The notes under the pieces were generated by a model. It was not told the origin of the DNA, did not search any database, and was given only the letters and a program-made list of their open reading frames with translations. This document shows, in pieces, positions 49,496 to 58,161 of a DNA stretch of 64,000 bases. This DNA is from Fimenecus sp900545625 (GTDB lineage: Bacteria > Bacillota > Clostridia > Oscillospirales > Acutalibacteraceae): the NCBI GenBank assembly GCA_963931525.1, contig OZ007023.1, positions 1,860,001-1,924,000 on the forward strand, in the 5' to 3' direction. How positions within the stretch are numbered: position 1 is the stretch's first letter; each line of letters starts with the position of its first letter. A program made the translations under genes and the position numbers.

Positions 49496-50668
49496 CTAAA
49501 AATAGCTGACCTTCACGCGCTTGCCAAGCGATTTCAGCCGCTCGGAAAGTTCTTCCACCAAATGCATTTTGATGTTGAAGTTGATCGGAAGGTCGGGATT
49601 CTGATGCGCGGGGTTGACCGCCGTACCGACGAAGAAATTGACATCGGTCGCCTCTTCCAAAAGCAGCCGCGCTATACGCGAAGCGCCGTCCTCCTTGACG
49701 CTCCAATCCGCATAAATGCTGTCCGCCTCGCCGTAGCTGTTGGCATATTCCAGCACGCGGCTCATGGTGATGACACCCTCGGTGACCAGATCGACGCCCT
49801 CGATCTTTGCGATGGGCGGGATGTCGGGGTCGAGGTAGTCGAGCTGCGTTTCCACAGGCTTGCCTAAGAATTCCCCCGCAAGCGTGGAGGTCGTACCGCC
49901 GCTGACGATGTGCTTGCCCTCTTTTGCAAAGAACAGGGTCATCATCTTATTGACATCCTTGGGGTCGCGCGGCGGCCCGAACAGCAGATTGACGGATTTG
50001 CGCCGACGGATCTTGACGGTGCAAACGGTGGTGTCATCCCCCGGTTTTCCGCCGTACAATCGGCAGCACTCGTCCAGAAGCAGAGACGAAACAGTCTTTG
50101 CGGTGAAATCCGGACGAACCATTTTTTCAAGGAATTCTACAATCTCCTCGCGCTGCCAGCCGAAGTTCATCGTTGTGCCGACGCCCGCCCAGATCGCGCC
50201 GTCGCTGGTAAATACCAGAAAATCGTTTTCGTGCAGATCGATTTTTGTTTTATAAATCGTCTTGCCGTCGATCTTCGTCTCGGTCTGGGGATAGTCAAAG
50301 CTTTTGCCGTCGCGCAGCAATATGAGCTTCGGGTTATCATATTGTATAATTTCTGCCTCGCGGTTGTCAATAGTTCTGACGATGGTAAATGTAGAATATG
50401 CAACTTTTCGCACTTCGCAGATAGGCAAGGTGGCGGCGATGGTATCGACGCATGATTCAAGGCTCATGCCGTTGGCAACCATGGTGGAAATGATCGTCGA
50501 GGTCAGCGTAGACAAAATGCTCGCTTTCACCCCGCTGCCGAGACCGTCCGCCAAGACCACCACATGGCTGTCGTCGCTTTGGTCGATGACCTCCACATGG
50601 TCCCCGCAGAGCTGCTCGCCGAATTTGTTGACGCTCATAAAGCCGATGTCTGTACAAAGGTCATTCAT
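49496..50668 (-). CDS. SpoIIE/PP2C-type serine phosphatase linked to the hydrogenase sensor
   Basis: 390 residues. The PP2C_SpoIIE domain spans about 1-220: VVLADGLGSGVKA and FTSDGAIWAG with metal-binding Asp, then GKPGDDTTVCTVKI. The C-terminal 170 residues are a separate alpha/beta region (KHIVSGGTTSTLAGEFLGKP) of unknown role. All acidic metal ligands are present. The ATG overlaps the hydS stop by eight bases, so sensor and phosphatase are made together. Known gene neighbourhoods of group C hydrogenases include such phosphatases; the target phosphoprotein is unknown. Confidence 0.9.
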   Translation of the reverse strand: MNDLCTDIGFMSVNKFGEQLCGDHVEVIDQSDDSHVVVLADGLGSGVKASILSTLTSTIISTMVANGMSLESCVDTIAATLPICEVRKVAYSTFTIVRTIDNREAEIIQYDNPKLILLRDGKSFDYPQTETKIDGKTIYKTKIDLHENDFLVFTSDGAIWAGVGTTMNFGWQREEIVEFLEKMVRPDFTAKTVSSLLLDECCRLYGGKPGDDTTVCTVKIRRRKSVNLLFGPPRDPKDVNKMMTLFFAKEGKHIVSGGTTSTLAGEFLGKPVETQLDYLDPDIPPIAKIEGVDLVTEGVITMSRVLEYANSYGEADSIYADWSVKEDGASRIARLLLEEATDVNFFVGTAVNPAHQNPDLPINFNIKMHLVEELSERLKSLGKRVKVSYF

Positions 50669-52349
50669 CTTTGAGAGACTCCTTCAGATTGGTCAGAGCA
50701 ATTTTGGTTTCCGCCGTGGTCTCGCCCAAGAGCGAGGCGATCTCCTGCACGATACGCATCTGCTTTTCGATCACCTTATCCGTGACCTCGATGGTATGGC
50801 GGCTGATCTCCTCTTTTTTCGCCTTTTCCTTTTCCTCTTCCGTAATGTCGCGCATGATGCACATAAGGATGTGGTACAGGCGGTCGTAAATAATGGTCTC
50901 CTCAACGTATTTGTCGTACTCCGCAAGATAGACGCGCTTGTCGTGGATGCCCACCCCGCCCGAAAGGACTTCGATGAAATCAAACGGTTCGAGAATGCGC
51001 ACGACCGGCTCGCCGAGAACATCGTTCTGATTGCGGATATTGAGGATCTGCCGTGCGGCGGCGTTGATCTGCTGCACTTCCATATCCTCGTTGAGGATCA
51101 AAATGCCGTTGGGCGTATTCTGAATGATGGTATCGGAGAAGGTCTCCGCCTTTTCTTTAAGGAACGGCAGGCACATGGAAAGCTCCGCCTTGCCGTCGAG
51201 CACTGCCTGCGCCTTTTCACGGCAGGTGTTGTAGCCGCACGAGCCGCAGTTGAGCTCATCCTCAGGGCGCACCTTGCCCATTTTGCGCAAGATCTCCTCA
51301 ATAGCGCGGCTGCCCGCGCGCGGTTTTTCTTTTTTGAGATAGATCAGGTTTTTCGCAAGCTCCGCGCTCTCGGGCTGTTCGACGGGAAAATCCGCACCTT
51401 CTGCTTTTTTAGCATATTTCTCCACCGCAAGGTAACCCTGCACGGGCGCACGGTGCGACCGGCGCATGGTAGGCCCCCCGATGCAGCTGCCGGGGCACGC
51501 GGACATTTCGATAAAGCAGTTGTGTACGTTCCCGTTGATGACGTCCTGGATCGCGTTGATACACGCCGACATACCGTCCACTGCAAGGTAGCTGTATTTC
51601 GGGCTGTCGCAGCGCATGGATTTGAGGATGCCGCCGGCCGTCGGGAAAAAGCGCGCCTTGCCCGCAGGCTCATCGTCCTCCGGGACTGGCTCAGGCGTGA
51701 TCCCCGCTTCGGCGAACCACTCGTCCAGTTCTTCAAAGGTGAGCACGCAGTCCACGATGCCGGGGTAGTCCTCGCCCTCCGCTTTTTTGGAGATGCACGG
51801 CCCGATAAAGAGTGTCTTGGCGCCCGGATGCTCTTTTTTGAGAAGCGAGCAGTGCGCCTGCATGGGCGACTGCACCTTGGCAAGACAGGGAAGCGCCTCG
51901 GTAAAATGCTTTTGTATGAGCAAATTGACCGTATGGCAGCAAGTGGCGATGATGACGTCCTGCGTCCCCTCGTCTGCCATGCGGTCATATTCGTTTTTCA
52001 CCATGGTCGCGCCGACGGCAGTCTCCTGCGCATCAGCAAATCCAAGCTGCATGAGCGCTTTGCGCATACCCGCAATGCCGACGCCCTCGTAGTTTGCGGC
52101 AAACGAGGGCGCCAGACTTACATATACGGGCGCGTCGCCCGCGAGCAGCGCCTTCGCAGATGATAAATCATTGCGAATTTCCTTGGCGTTCTGCGGGCAG
52201 GCGACAAAGCACATTCCGCAAAGGACGCATTCGTCCTCGATGATCTGCGCCTGCGAACCCGAAAAGCTGATGGATTTCACCGGGCAGTTGCGGATACATT
52301 TGTAGCAGTTTTTGCAGTTGGACTTTTTCAGGTTGATATAGTTGGACAT
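50661..52349 (-). CDS. hydS: Sensory [FeFe] hydrogenase (group C, HydS-like) with PAS domain
   Basis: 562 residues in order: two ferredoxin motifs (CKNCYKCIRNCP, CVLCGMCFVACP; 11-55), an H-cluster domain (70-370) with altered motifs L1 TCCHTVNLL, L2 IGPCISKKAE, L3 MSACPGSCIGGP, a 4Fe-4S module (NCGSCGYNTCREKA, about 387-400), a PAS domain (about 415-505, NTPNGILILNEDME) and a C-terminal coiled coil. H-cluster Cys are kept but surrounding residues differ from catalytic enzymes, as in group C sensors. Cytoplasmic. It probably reports H2 or redox state through the PAS part to the co-translated phosphatase. Confidence 0.9.
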   Translation of the reverse strand: MSNYINLKKSNCKNCYKCIRNCPVKSISFSGSQAQIIEDECVLCGMCFVACPQNAKEIRNDLSSAKALLAGDAPVYVSLAPSFAANYEGVGIAGMRKALMQLGFADAQETAVGATMVKNEYDRMADEGTQDVIIATCCHTVNLLIQKHFTEALPCLAKVQSPMQAHCSLLKKEHPGAKTLFIGPCISKKAEGEDYPGIVDCVLTFEELDEWFAEAGITPEPVPEDDEPAGKARFFPTAGGILKSMRCDSPKYSYLAVDGMSACINAIQDVINGNVHNCFIEMSACPGSCIGGPTMRRSHRAPVQGYLAVEKYAKKAEGADFPVEQPESAELAKNLIYLKKEKPRAGSRAIEEILRKMGKVRPEDELNCGSCGYNTCREKAQAVLDGKAELSMCLPFLKEKAETFSDTIIQNTPNGILILNEDMEVQQINAAARQILNIRNQNDVLGEPVVRILEPFDFIEVLSGGVGIHDKRVYLAEYDKYVEETIIYDRLYHILMCIMRDITEEEKEKAKKEEISRHTIEVTDKVIEKQMRIVQEIASLLGETTAETKIALTNLKESLKDE

Positions 52350-52390
52350 ATCGATCCCCCGATTCCGTCTGCAAGTGTTCTGTTATTTTG

Positions 52391-52630
52391 TTACAGCTTC
52401 GCAAGCACGTTCTGCTTGAAGAAATCATCGACCGTTTCGGGAGAAACCGAGAACAGCTCGTCATCCACGGTCACGGAAACGCCGTTGCGGCAGTTGCCCA
52501 TGCAGAATTTCCCGCTGAGCTCCACACGGTCTTTGAGGTCGTTCTCCGCCACAAGCTGCTGCAGCCGCTCGACCACGGCGCGCGAGCCCTTCAGATGGCA
52601 GGAGCTTCCGATACAGACAGTCACTTTCAT
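52391..52630 (-). CDS. Thioredoxin-like [2Fe-2S] ferredoxin
   Basis: 79 residues, the NuoE/HydC-type thioredoxin-like fold. Cluster Cys are C6 and C11 (VCIGSSC) and the pair in KFCMGNCRNG, giving C-x4-C ... C-x3-C. It could carry electrons to HydS or to a diaphorase. It lies between the APH-like kinase and hydS genes, 41 nt from the latter. Confidence 0.9.
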   Translation of the reverse strand: MKVTVCIGSSCHLKGSRAVVERLQQLVAENDLKDRVELSGKFCMGNCRNGVSVTVDDELFSVSPETVDDFFKQNVLAKL

Positions 52631-52663
52631 CGCTGATTCTCCTTTATACAGTGCTGCGGACGC

Positions 52664-53413
52664 TTATTCGTAGTCCACAACGTCCAGCCACTTCATAAGC
52701 AGCTCTTTTTCCTCCGGGTTACGCTTGACGCTTTGGGAGGCGGCGACGATCGGCAGCCATTTCTGGACATACTGCTTTGCCGTATCGCTCTTTTTGCAGA
52801 ACAGGTTAAGATACTTTTCCGCCAACTCCGTCTCGCCCTTCAAATAGAAGACCAAATAGGTGCGCGCTGCGTCCGCAGAGGCGTTGCCCTGTGTGACATG
52901 CGCCCAGTCAATGATATAGTTGACGCCGTCATCCCCGACGATGACGTTGCTCGGGCGGAAATCGCCGTGGCAGACCTTGTTGTGCTTGGGCATGCCCTCC
53001 AAGCGCGTATGCAGCTCATAGCGCGTGGTGGCATCAAGGTCGGTCTCGTTGATCTTGCGGTTCATCTTATCCTTGAGCTTATTGAGCAGCGGCGCTTTCT
53101 GGTTGTGGATGCGCAGCTGGATGTCCACGAACAGCTCCAGATATTCATCGACCTTTTCCGGATGTTCGTCCATGAGCTGACCGAGGGTCTTGCCCTCGAT
53201 GTATTCGGACGCGATCGCCCATTTGCCGTCTACAACGCCGACTTCCAGCAGCTTCGGCACGGGCAGACCCGTTTCCTCGGCGCGCGCCTGATTGAGCGCT
53301 TCATTGAGGATATCGGACTTTTTGTAGTCCTCGTCGAACACTTTGACGGCACGGTTGCCGTCACGATAAACGGTTTTCGCGGTACGGACCGCAATGACCT
53401 TTTCGAGTTTCAT
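52664..53413 (-). CDS. APH/choline-kinase-like phosphotransferase
   Basis: 249 residues with a protein-kinase-like fold: ATP-binding Lys in NRAVKVFDEDY, catalytic loop HGDFRPSNVIV, and the metal-binding Asp of IIDWAHV. Family members phosphorylate aminoglycosides, choline, sugars or proteins; the substrate here is unknown. The gene lies 12 nt after adhE and 33 nt before the ferredoxin gene inside a redox operon that also encodes a PP2C-type phosphatase, which makes an antibiotic-resistance role unlikely. Confidence 0.85.
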   Translation of the reverse strand: MKLEKVIAVRTAKTVYRDGNRAVKVFDEDYKKSDILNEALNQARAEETGLPVPKLLEVGVVDGKWAIASEYIEGKTLGQLMDEHPEKVDEYLELFVDIQLRIHNQKAPLLNKLKDKMNRKINETDLDATTRYELHTRLEGMPKHNKVCHGDFRPSNVIVGDDGVNYIIDWAHVTQGNASADAARTYLVFYLKGETELAEKYLNLFCKKSDTAKQYVQKWLPIVAASQSVKRNPEEKELLMKWLDVVDYE

Positions 53414-53425
53414 ATATGCTCCTCC

Positions 53426-56035
53426 TTATTCGCCGTAATATGCCTTGAGATACATCTCTTTGATCTCGCTCATCAGCGGATAGCGCGGGTTCGCGCCGGT
53501 GCACTGGTCGTTGAACGCCTGCTCGACCATTTCGTCGAGGGTGTCAAGGAAGTATTTCTCATCCACGCCGTATTCGCGGATCGTCTTTTTCACGCCGCAG
53601 TGTTCTTTCAGGGCGTCGATCTTAGCGATAAGACCTTCGAGCTTTGCTTCGTCCGTCTTGCCCTGTACACCCAGCGCGTCGGCGACCTCTGCATAACGCG
53701 CAAGCGTATGCGGGTGGTCATACTGCGGGAAGGTGCCCATCTTGGTGGGAACTTCTGCCGCGTTGAAGCGCAGGACGTTGTCGATCAGCAGCGCGTTTGC
53801 AATACCGTGCGGCAGATGATGGAACGCACCGAGCTTGTGCGCCATGGAGTGGCAGACGCCAAGGAATGCATTTGCGAACGCCATACCTGCCATGGTGGCG
53901 GCGTTGCCCATCTTTTCACGCGCAACGGGGTCGTTTTGTCCGTTATCATAAGCACGCGGCAGATACCGGAAGATCATTTGCAGCGCACGGATCGCAAGGC
54001 CGTCGGTATAATCGGTCGCCATAACGGAGGCATACGCTTCAAGCGCATGCGTTACGGCGTCGATACCGGAGGCCGCAGTCAAGCCCTTCGGCGCGCTCAT
54101 CATCAGGTCTGCGTCCACAATCGCCATATTCGGCATCAGCTGATAGTCTGCAAGGGGCCACTTTACGCCGGTCTCGGCATCGGTGATGATCGCAAACGGC
54201 GTGACCTCAGAACCCGTACCGGCCGAAGTCGGGATCGCGATGAAATACGCCTTTTCGCCCATCTTCGGGAAGGTATAGACACGCTTGCGGATATCCATGA
54301 AGTCCATTGCCATGTCGGAGAAGTCCACGTCCGGATGCTCATACATCACCCACATGATCTTCGCGGCGTCCATGGCCGAACCGCCGCCGATGGCGATGAT
54401 GGTATCCGGCTCAAACTGGCGCATCTGGTCGGTACCCTTTTCGGCGCACTGGAGCGTCGGGTCGGGCGCAACTTCGTAGAAGCAGGTGTGGCGGATGCCC
54501 ATTTCGTCGAGCTTGTCTTCGATCGGCTTGGTGTAGCCGTTATTATACAGGAAGGAGTCCGTAACAATGAATGCCTTTTTCTTGCCGAGCACATTTTTGA
54601 GTTCGTCAAGCGCAACGGGCAGGCAGCCCTTTTTGAAGTACACCTTTTCGGGCGCGCGGAACCACAGCATATTTTCCCTTCTCTCTGCAACGGTTTTGAT
54701 ATTCAGCAGATGCTTGACGCCGACGTTCTCGGAAACCGAGTTGCCGCCCCAGGAGCCGCAGCCAAGCGTCAGAGAGGGTGCAAGCTTGAAGTTGTAAAGG
54801 TCGCCGATGCCGCCCTGCGAGGATGGCGTATTGACAAGGATGCGGCAGGTCTTCATGCGCTCGCCGAAGCGTGCGAGTTTATCCTGCTCGGTCACGGCGT
54901 TGAGGTACACGGAAGAGGTATGACCGTAGCCGCCGTCCGCGATGAGGTGCTCCGCTTTATCCATGGCCTCGTCGAAGTCCTTGGCCTTATACATGGCAAG
55001 CACGGGAGACAGCTTTTCGTGTGCGAATTCCTCGGAAATATCCACGCTCTCGACCTCGCCGATGAGGATCTTTGTGGTCTCGGGGACGCTCACGCCCGCA
55101 AGCTCTGCGATCTTATGGGCGGGCTGACCGACGATCTTCGCATTGAGCGCGCCGTTGATGATGATGGTCTTGCGAACCTTTTCGATCTCCGCTTTCTTGA
55201 GGAAATAGCAGCCGCGCGCGGTGAATTCGTCCTTGACTTTCTTATAGACCTTGTCGAGCACGATGACCGACTGTTCGGAAGCGCAGATCATGCCGTTGTC
55301 GAAGGTCTTGGAGTGGATGATGGAGTTGACGGCAAGCAGGATGTCGGCGGTGTCGTCGATGATCGCCGGCGTATTGCCTGCGCCGACGCCCAGTGCCGGT
55401 TTGCCGGAGGAATATGCGGATTTGACCATGCCGGGGCCGCCCGTAGCAAGAATGATGTCCGCCTCTTTCATCAGAAGCGTGGTCATCTCCAGAGACGGGA
55501 TGTCGATCCAGCCGATGATATCCTCAGGCGCACCCGCTGCCACAGCGGCTTCGAGCACGACCTTTGCCGCAGCAATGGTGGATTTCTTCGCACGCGGGTG
55601 GGGGCTGATGATAATGCCGTTGCGGGTCTTTAAGGAAATGAGCGTCTTAAAGATCGCGGTCGAGGTGGGGTTCGTGGTCGGGATGACCGCCGCGATAACA
55701 CCGATGGGCTCAGCGACACGCTTGATGCCGAACGCGGGATCCTCCTCTACAACGCCACAGGTTTTTGTGTTTTTATAGGCGTTATAGATATATTCGGCGG
55801 CGTAGTGGTTCTTGATGACCTTATCTTCCACAACACCCATGCCGGTTTCTTCCACCGCCATTTTGGCGAGCGGGATACGCTGCTTATTGGCAGCGATGGC
55901 AGCGGCACGGAAGATCTTATCCACCTGCTCCTGGGTATAGGTCGCAAAGGTCTCCTGCGCCTTGCGGACCCGTTTGAGCGTCTGTTCGAGCTTCTCAACC
56001 GAATCCACGATCTCGTAAGTTTTGGTCTTTTCCAT
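53426..56035 (-). CDS. adhE: Bifunctional aldehyde-alcohol dehydrogenase AdhE
   Basis: 869 residues. The N-terminal CoA-acylating aldehyde dehydrogenase (1-440) has IPTTNPTSTAIFKT and the catalytic Cys in FDNGMICASEQ. The C-terminal Fe-ADH (about 455-869) has GGGSAMDAAKIMW, GTGSEVTPFA and the metal site HSMAHKLGAFHHLPHG. It reduces acetyl-CoA to ethanol with two NADH and forms spirosomes in other bacteria. The ATG at 56035 has AAGGAG. It follows rex by 26 nt, a direct regulatory link because Rex responds to NADH/NAD+. Confidence 0.98.
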   Translation of the reverse strand: MEKTKTYEIVDSVEKLEQTLKRVRKAQETFATYTQEQVDKIFRAAAIAANKQRIPLAKMAVEETGMGVVEDKVIKNHYAAEYIYNAYKNTKTCGVVEEDPAFGIKRVAEPIGVIAAVIPTTNPTSTAIFKTLISLKTRNGIIISPHPRAKKSTIAAAKVVLEAAVAAGAPEDIIGWIDIPSLEMTTLLMKEADIILATGGPGMVKSAYSSGKPALGVGAGNTPAIIDDTADILLAVNSIIHSKTFDNGMICASEQSVIVLDKVYKKVKDEFTARGCYFLKKAEIEKVRKTIIINGALNAKIVGQPAHKIAELAGVSVPETTKILIGEVESVDISEEFAHEKLSPVLAMYKAKDFDEAMDKAEHLIADGGYGHTSSVYLNAVTEQDKLARFGERMKTCRILVNTPSSQGGIGDLYNFKLAPSLTLGCGSWGGNSVSENVGVKHLLNIKTVAERRENMLWFRAPEKVYFKKGCLPVALDELKNVLGKKKAFIVTDSFLYNNGYTKPIEDKLDEMGIRHTCFYEVAPDPTLQCAEKGTDQMRQFEPDTIIAIGGGSAMDAAKIMWVMYEHPDVDFSDMAMDFMDIRKRVYTFPKMGEKAYFIAIPTSAGTGSEVTPFAIITDAETGVKWPLADYQLMPNMAIVDADLMMSAPKGLTAASGIDAVTHALEAYASVMATDYTDGLAIRALQMIFRYLPRAYDNGQNDPVAREKMGNAATMAGMAFANAFLGVCHSMAHKLGAFHHLPHGIANALLIDNVLRFNAAEVPTKMGTFPQYDHPHTLARYAEVADALGVQGKTDEAKLEGLIAKIDALKEHCGVKKTIREYGVDEKYFLDTLDEMVEQAFNDQCTGANPRYPLMSEIKEMYLKAYYGE

Positions 56036-56061
56036 TGTACCGTACTCCTTTATCGTCGTGA

Positions 56062-56712
56062 TTACATGGACTGCTTTAGATGGGCGGACAGCACTGCGAG
56101 AGACGAGGCGATATTCTCGTTTTGCAACAGCACCCCTTCGGGGACACGCAGATGCGTCGGCGCGAAGTTCCAGATCGCGCGCACCCCGCCGGACACCAGA
56201 AGGTCGCAGACCTCCTGCGCACTTTCGGCGGGAACGGTAATGATCCCGATATGGATGCCCATGCGCCGGCAAAGGTCGGTGAGCTTTTCCATGGGGAGGA
56301 TCATCGGCGCATCCTTGCCGTACATCGCCGCCGCGTCGGCATTGCGGTCGAATGCCGCGACCAGACGGATGCCGAACTGCGCAAAGCCTTCATAGCCGAG
56401 CAGCGCGCGGCCGAGCTTGCCTGCGCCCACGAGCACCGCTTCGTTGACGCTGTCGTAGCCGAGGAAGGCTTCGATATCCCGGATGAGCCGGTCGGTCTCG
56501 AAGCCGGTTTTCGGCTTGCCCGCACAAGAACTGACGGCGGCGATGTCTTTGCGCACCTGCACCTCATTAAGCCCCAAGGCTGCGGCGATCTTCGGCGCGG
56601 AAATGTGCGCCGCCTCTTCGCCTTGCAGACGTTTGAGGTAATCGAGATACATGGGAAGCCGCAGAAGCGTTTGTCTGGAGATGCTCCGAACGCCCGTTTG
56701 CGCGCTGCACAT
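56062..56712 (-). CDS. rex: Redox-sensing transcriptional repressor Rex
   Basis: 216 residues. Winged helix RQTLLRLPMYLDYLKRLQ and ALGLNEVQVRKDIAAVS; Rossmann NADH-binding domain with LVGAGKLGRALLGYEGF and AAFDRN. The last helix, for domain swapping, ends HLKQSM. The ATG at 56712 is chosen because the mapped -10 (56752-56757) lies over the next upstream candidate start. Two Rex boxes upstream imply autoregulation. First gene of the seven-gene redox operon. Confidence 0.96.
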   Translation of the reverse strand: MCSAQTGVRSISRQTLLRLPMYLDYLKRLQGEEAAHISAPKIAAALGLNEVQVRKDIAAVSSCAGKPKTGFETDRLIRDIEAFLGYDSVNEAVLVGAGKLGRALLGYEGFAQFGIRLVAAFDRNADAAAMYGKDAPMILPMEKLTDLCRRMGIHIGIITVPAESAQEVCDLLVSGGVRAIWNFAPTHLRVPEGVLLQNENIASSLAVLSAHLKQSM

Positions 56713-56751
56713 AAGCCCTATCGCCCCAATCAGTATTCTTGTATTGGTTTC

Positions 56752-56780
56752 ATGATAGCGCAAGAAATCCCGCTTGTCAA
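56752..56780 (-). promoter_or_regulatory. SigA-type promoter of the rex operon
   Basis: Minus strand -35 TTGACA (56775-56780) and -10 TATCAT (56752-56757) with a 17-bp spacer; predicted start near 56745, leader about 33 nt. Confidence 0.75.
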
Positions 56781-56787
56781 TGGAAAT

Positions 56788-56832
56788 TTGTTAATTTTTT
56801 AACATCTGTTTCCCTTGACAATTTTTTAACAG
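56788..56832. promoter_or_regulatory. Two Rex operators
   Basis: TTGTTAATTTTTTAACAT (56788-56805) matches TTGTTAA-N4-TTAACAA at 13 of 14 informative positions. TTGACAATTTTTTAACAG (56815-56832) matches at 11. Centres are 27 bp apart. They lie directly upstream of the -35, so a second, upstream promoter or looping may be involved in repression. Confidence 0.88.
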
Positions 56833-56903
56833 GACGCGCGTGCGTTTTGTGCAGATTTACGGCAGAAAAATGGGATGGAAGACTGTTAGGAAGGCAAAAA
56901 GGA

Positions 56904-56949
56904 AGGACGGCTCTGTGTTCTTTGAGACACAGAACCGTCCTCTGTCTTT
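56904..56949. repeat. REP-like palindrome, left copy
   Basis: Palindrome with arms GGACGG-CTCTGTGT and ACACAGAACCGTCC. Its right 29 bases (56921-56949) are the exact reverse complement of 59605-59633. This motif (ACGGTTCTGTGTC) is a recurrent interspersed palindrome in Clostridial genomes, from memory. Confidence 0.75.
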
Positions 56950-56956
56950 GTATTGA

Positions 56957-57523
56957 TTAGTCTAAAATATATATAATATTTCCAGAAGCAACCATATAGC
57001 AAACCATAAAATATACAACGGGAATATATGTAAAACAAATACCTTTAAGAAGTTGTTCGCCGCCAATCGACAGTTTTTCAGATAACCTAAAACGGAGAAG
57101 CAACGGCCATAGACCGATTATATAAGTAATAATACATACGATAATCAAGGCCACAATAATCAATATTGGAACAATAAAAAAAATTACCCTTAACACCAGA
57201 TCCATTCTCTCGTGCAAATAATTAACGGCATGTATCACCTGAAAAATATTATAGATGGTTGGGGCGGAAAGTGCCGCTGTATAAGGAATAGCCCAAAAAA
57301 AACGCCGCGCTTTTGTCTCCTCCCCTTCAGGAACAAAATCAATACCGCACAAAATAAAAGAAAATACAAAAAATACTGCTGTGCATATTAAAATTACTTT
57401 TTCGGGATTGTTGGTCAGGATTGTAGCAAGGCCCTCAACGCCCATATTGTATCCAATAATTACCAAAGCGGCAATAACTGCAAATATGATAGCAACCAAT
57501 CCTGCGTTAAAAAAAACGACCAA
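56957..57523 (-). CDS. Polytopic membrane protein of unknown function
   Basis: 188 residues with about five helices (NAGLVAIIFAVIAALVIIGY, VILICTAVFFVFSFILCGID and others). TTG start at 57523 with AAGGGG eight nt upstream. AT-rich codon use differs from core neighbours. It lies between inverted REP-like repeats with two other anchored unknowns. No family recognised. Confidence 0.7.
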   Translation of the reverse strand: MVVFFNAGLVAIIFAVIAALVIIGYNMGVEGLATILTNNPEKVILICTAVFFVFSFILCGIDFVPEGEETKARRFFWAIPYTAALSAPTIYNIFQVIHAVNYLHERMDLVLRVIFFIVPILIIVALIIVCIITYIIGLWPLLLRFRLSEKLSIGGEQLLKGICFTYIPVVYFMVCYMVASGNIIYILD

Positions 57524-57613
57524 GATATCATCCCCTTCAAAAGGCAGGTTTGACTCAATAAACAGGTAACTTTTTAGCCATGGGTTTTCTGCAAGATTTC
57601 TGTCCCAAAGCGA

Positions 57614-58036
57614 TCACACATATATATCCGATTCAGACAAATCAACTGCACTGTAGTAGATCGGCATTTCGCCTGAAAACTCCAGCACAAGCATATCACC
57701 GTCAATTTCAAAGTGATAGGTGTGTGGAAAAACAAGCGCATTCCCATCTAAAATCAAAGAATCCCCTTCGATTCTGTAATTAAACTCGTCCTCGCCGCTG
57801 GCAAGTGTCCCGTCCTCAAAAAATGTGATATATTCACTTTCAGGGTAGTAATCAAAATCAGCATTTTCCGCGCTGTATTCGGTTACTTGCCAAGTACCCA
57901 AAATCTTTTTTTCAGAGGTTCCCGCGTTGCTCGCAACAGCAACGGTGATAAACACAAGAACAAGGGCAGCGCACGCGGCAACTATCCATTTGCGCGGCAC
58001 GGTTTTCAGAGTTTGTCCTAACGCTCCATTTCCCAT
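57614..58036 (-). CDS. Membrane-anchored lipocalin-like protein of unknown function
   Basis: 140 residues: helix at about 17-37 (WIVAACAALVLVFITVAVAS) then a small beta domain (KKILGTWQVTEYSAENADFD, YITFFEDGTLASGEDEFNYR) like the DUF5640/lipocalin-like domains of Clostridial lipoproteins. AGGAG precedes the ATG at 58036. The domain should face outward. Part of the accessory cassette. Confidence 0.7.
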   Translation of the reverse strand: MGNGALGQTLKTVPRKWIVAACAALVLVFITVAVASNAGTSEKKILGTWQVTEYSAENADFDYYPESEYITFFEDGTLASGEDEFNYRIEGDSLILDGNALVFPHTYHFEIDGDMLVLEFSGEMPIYYSAVDLSESDIYV

Positions 58037-58161
58037 ATGTAAAACGTCTCCTAAATCATTTTCATTCGCTGTACTATTTTATTCTTGTCGCCGCATGTAC
58101 AATACAGCGCTCGCAAAGTGTACAAAAGTTCGCGATTCGATTTTGGTATGCAAAGTCAAAA

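Noticed and set aside
52664..53413. Aminoglycoside resistance gene
   Set aside because: The fold is APH-like, but the operon context and divergence point to another substrate; no resistance claim is supported.
52733..55633. A 966-codon plus-strand open frame opposite adhE and the kinase gene
   Set aside because: It crosses two genes with full conserved motifs on the minus strand; high-GC antisense frames are common here.
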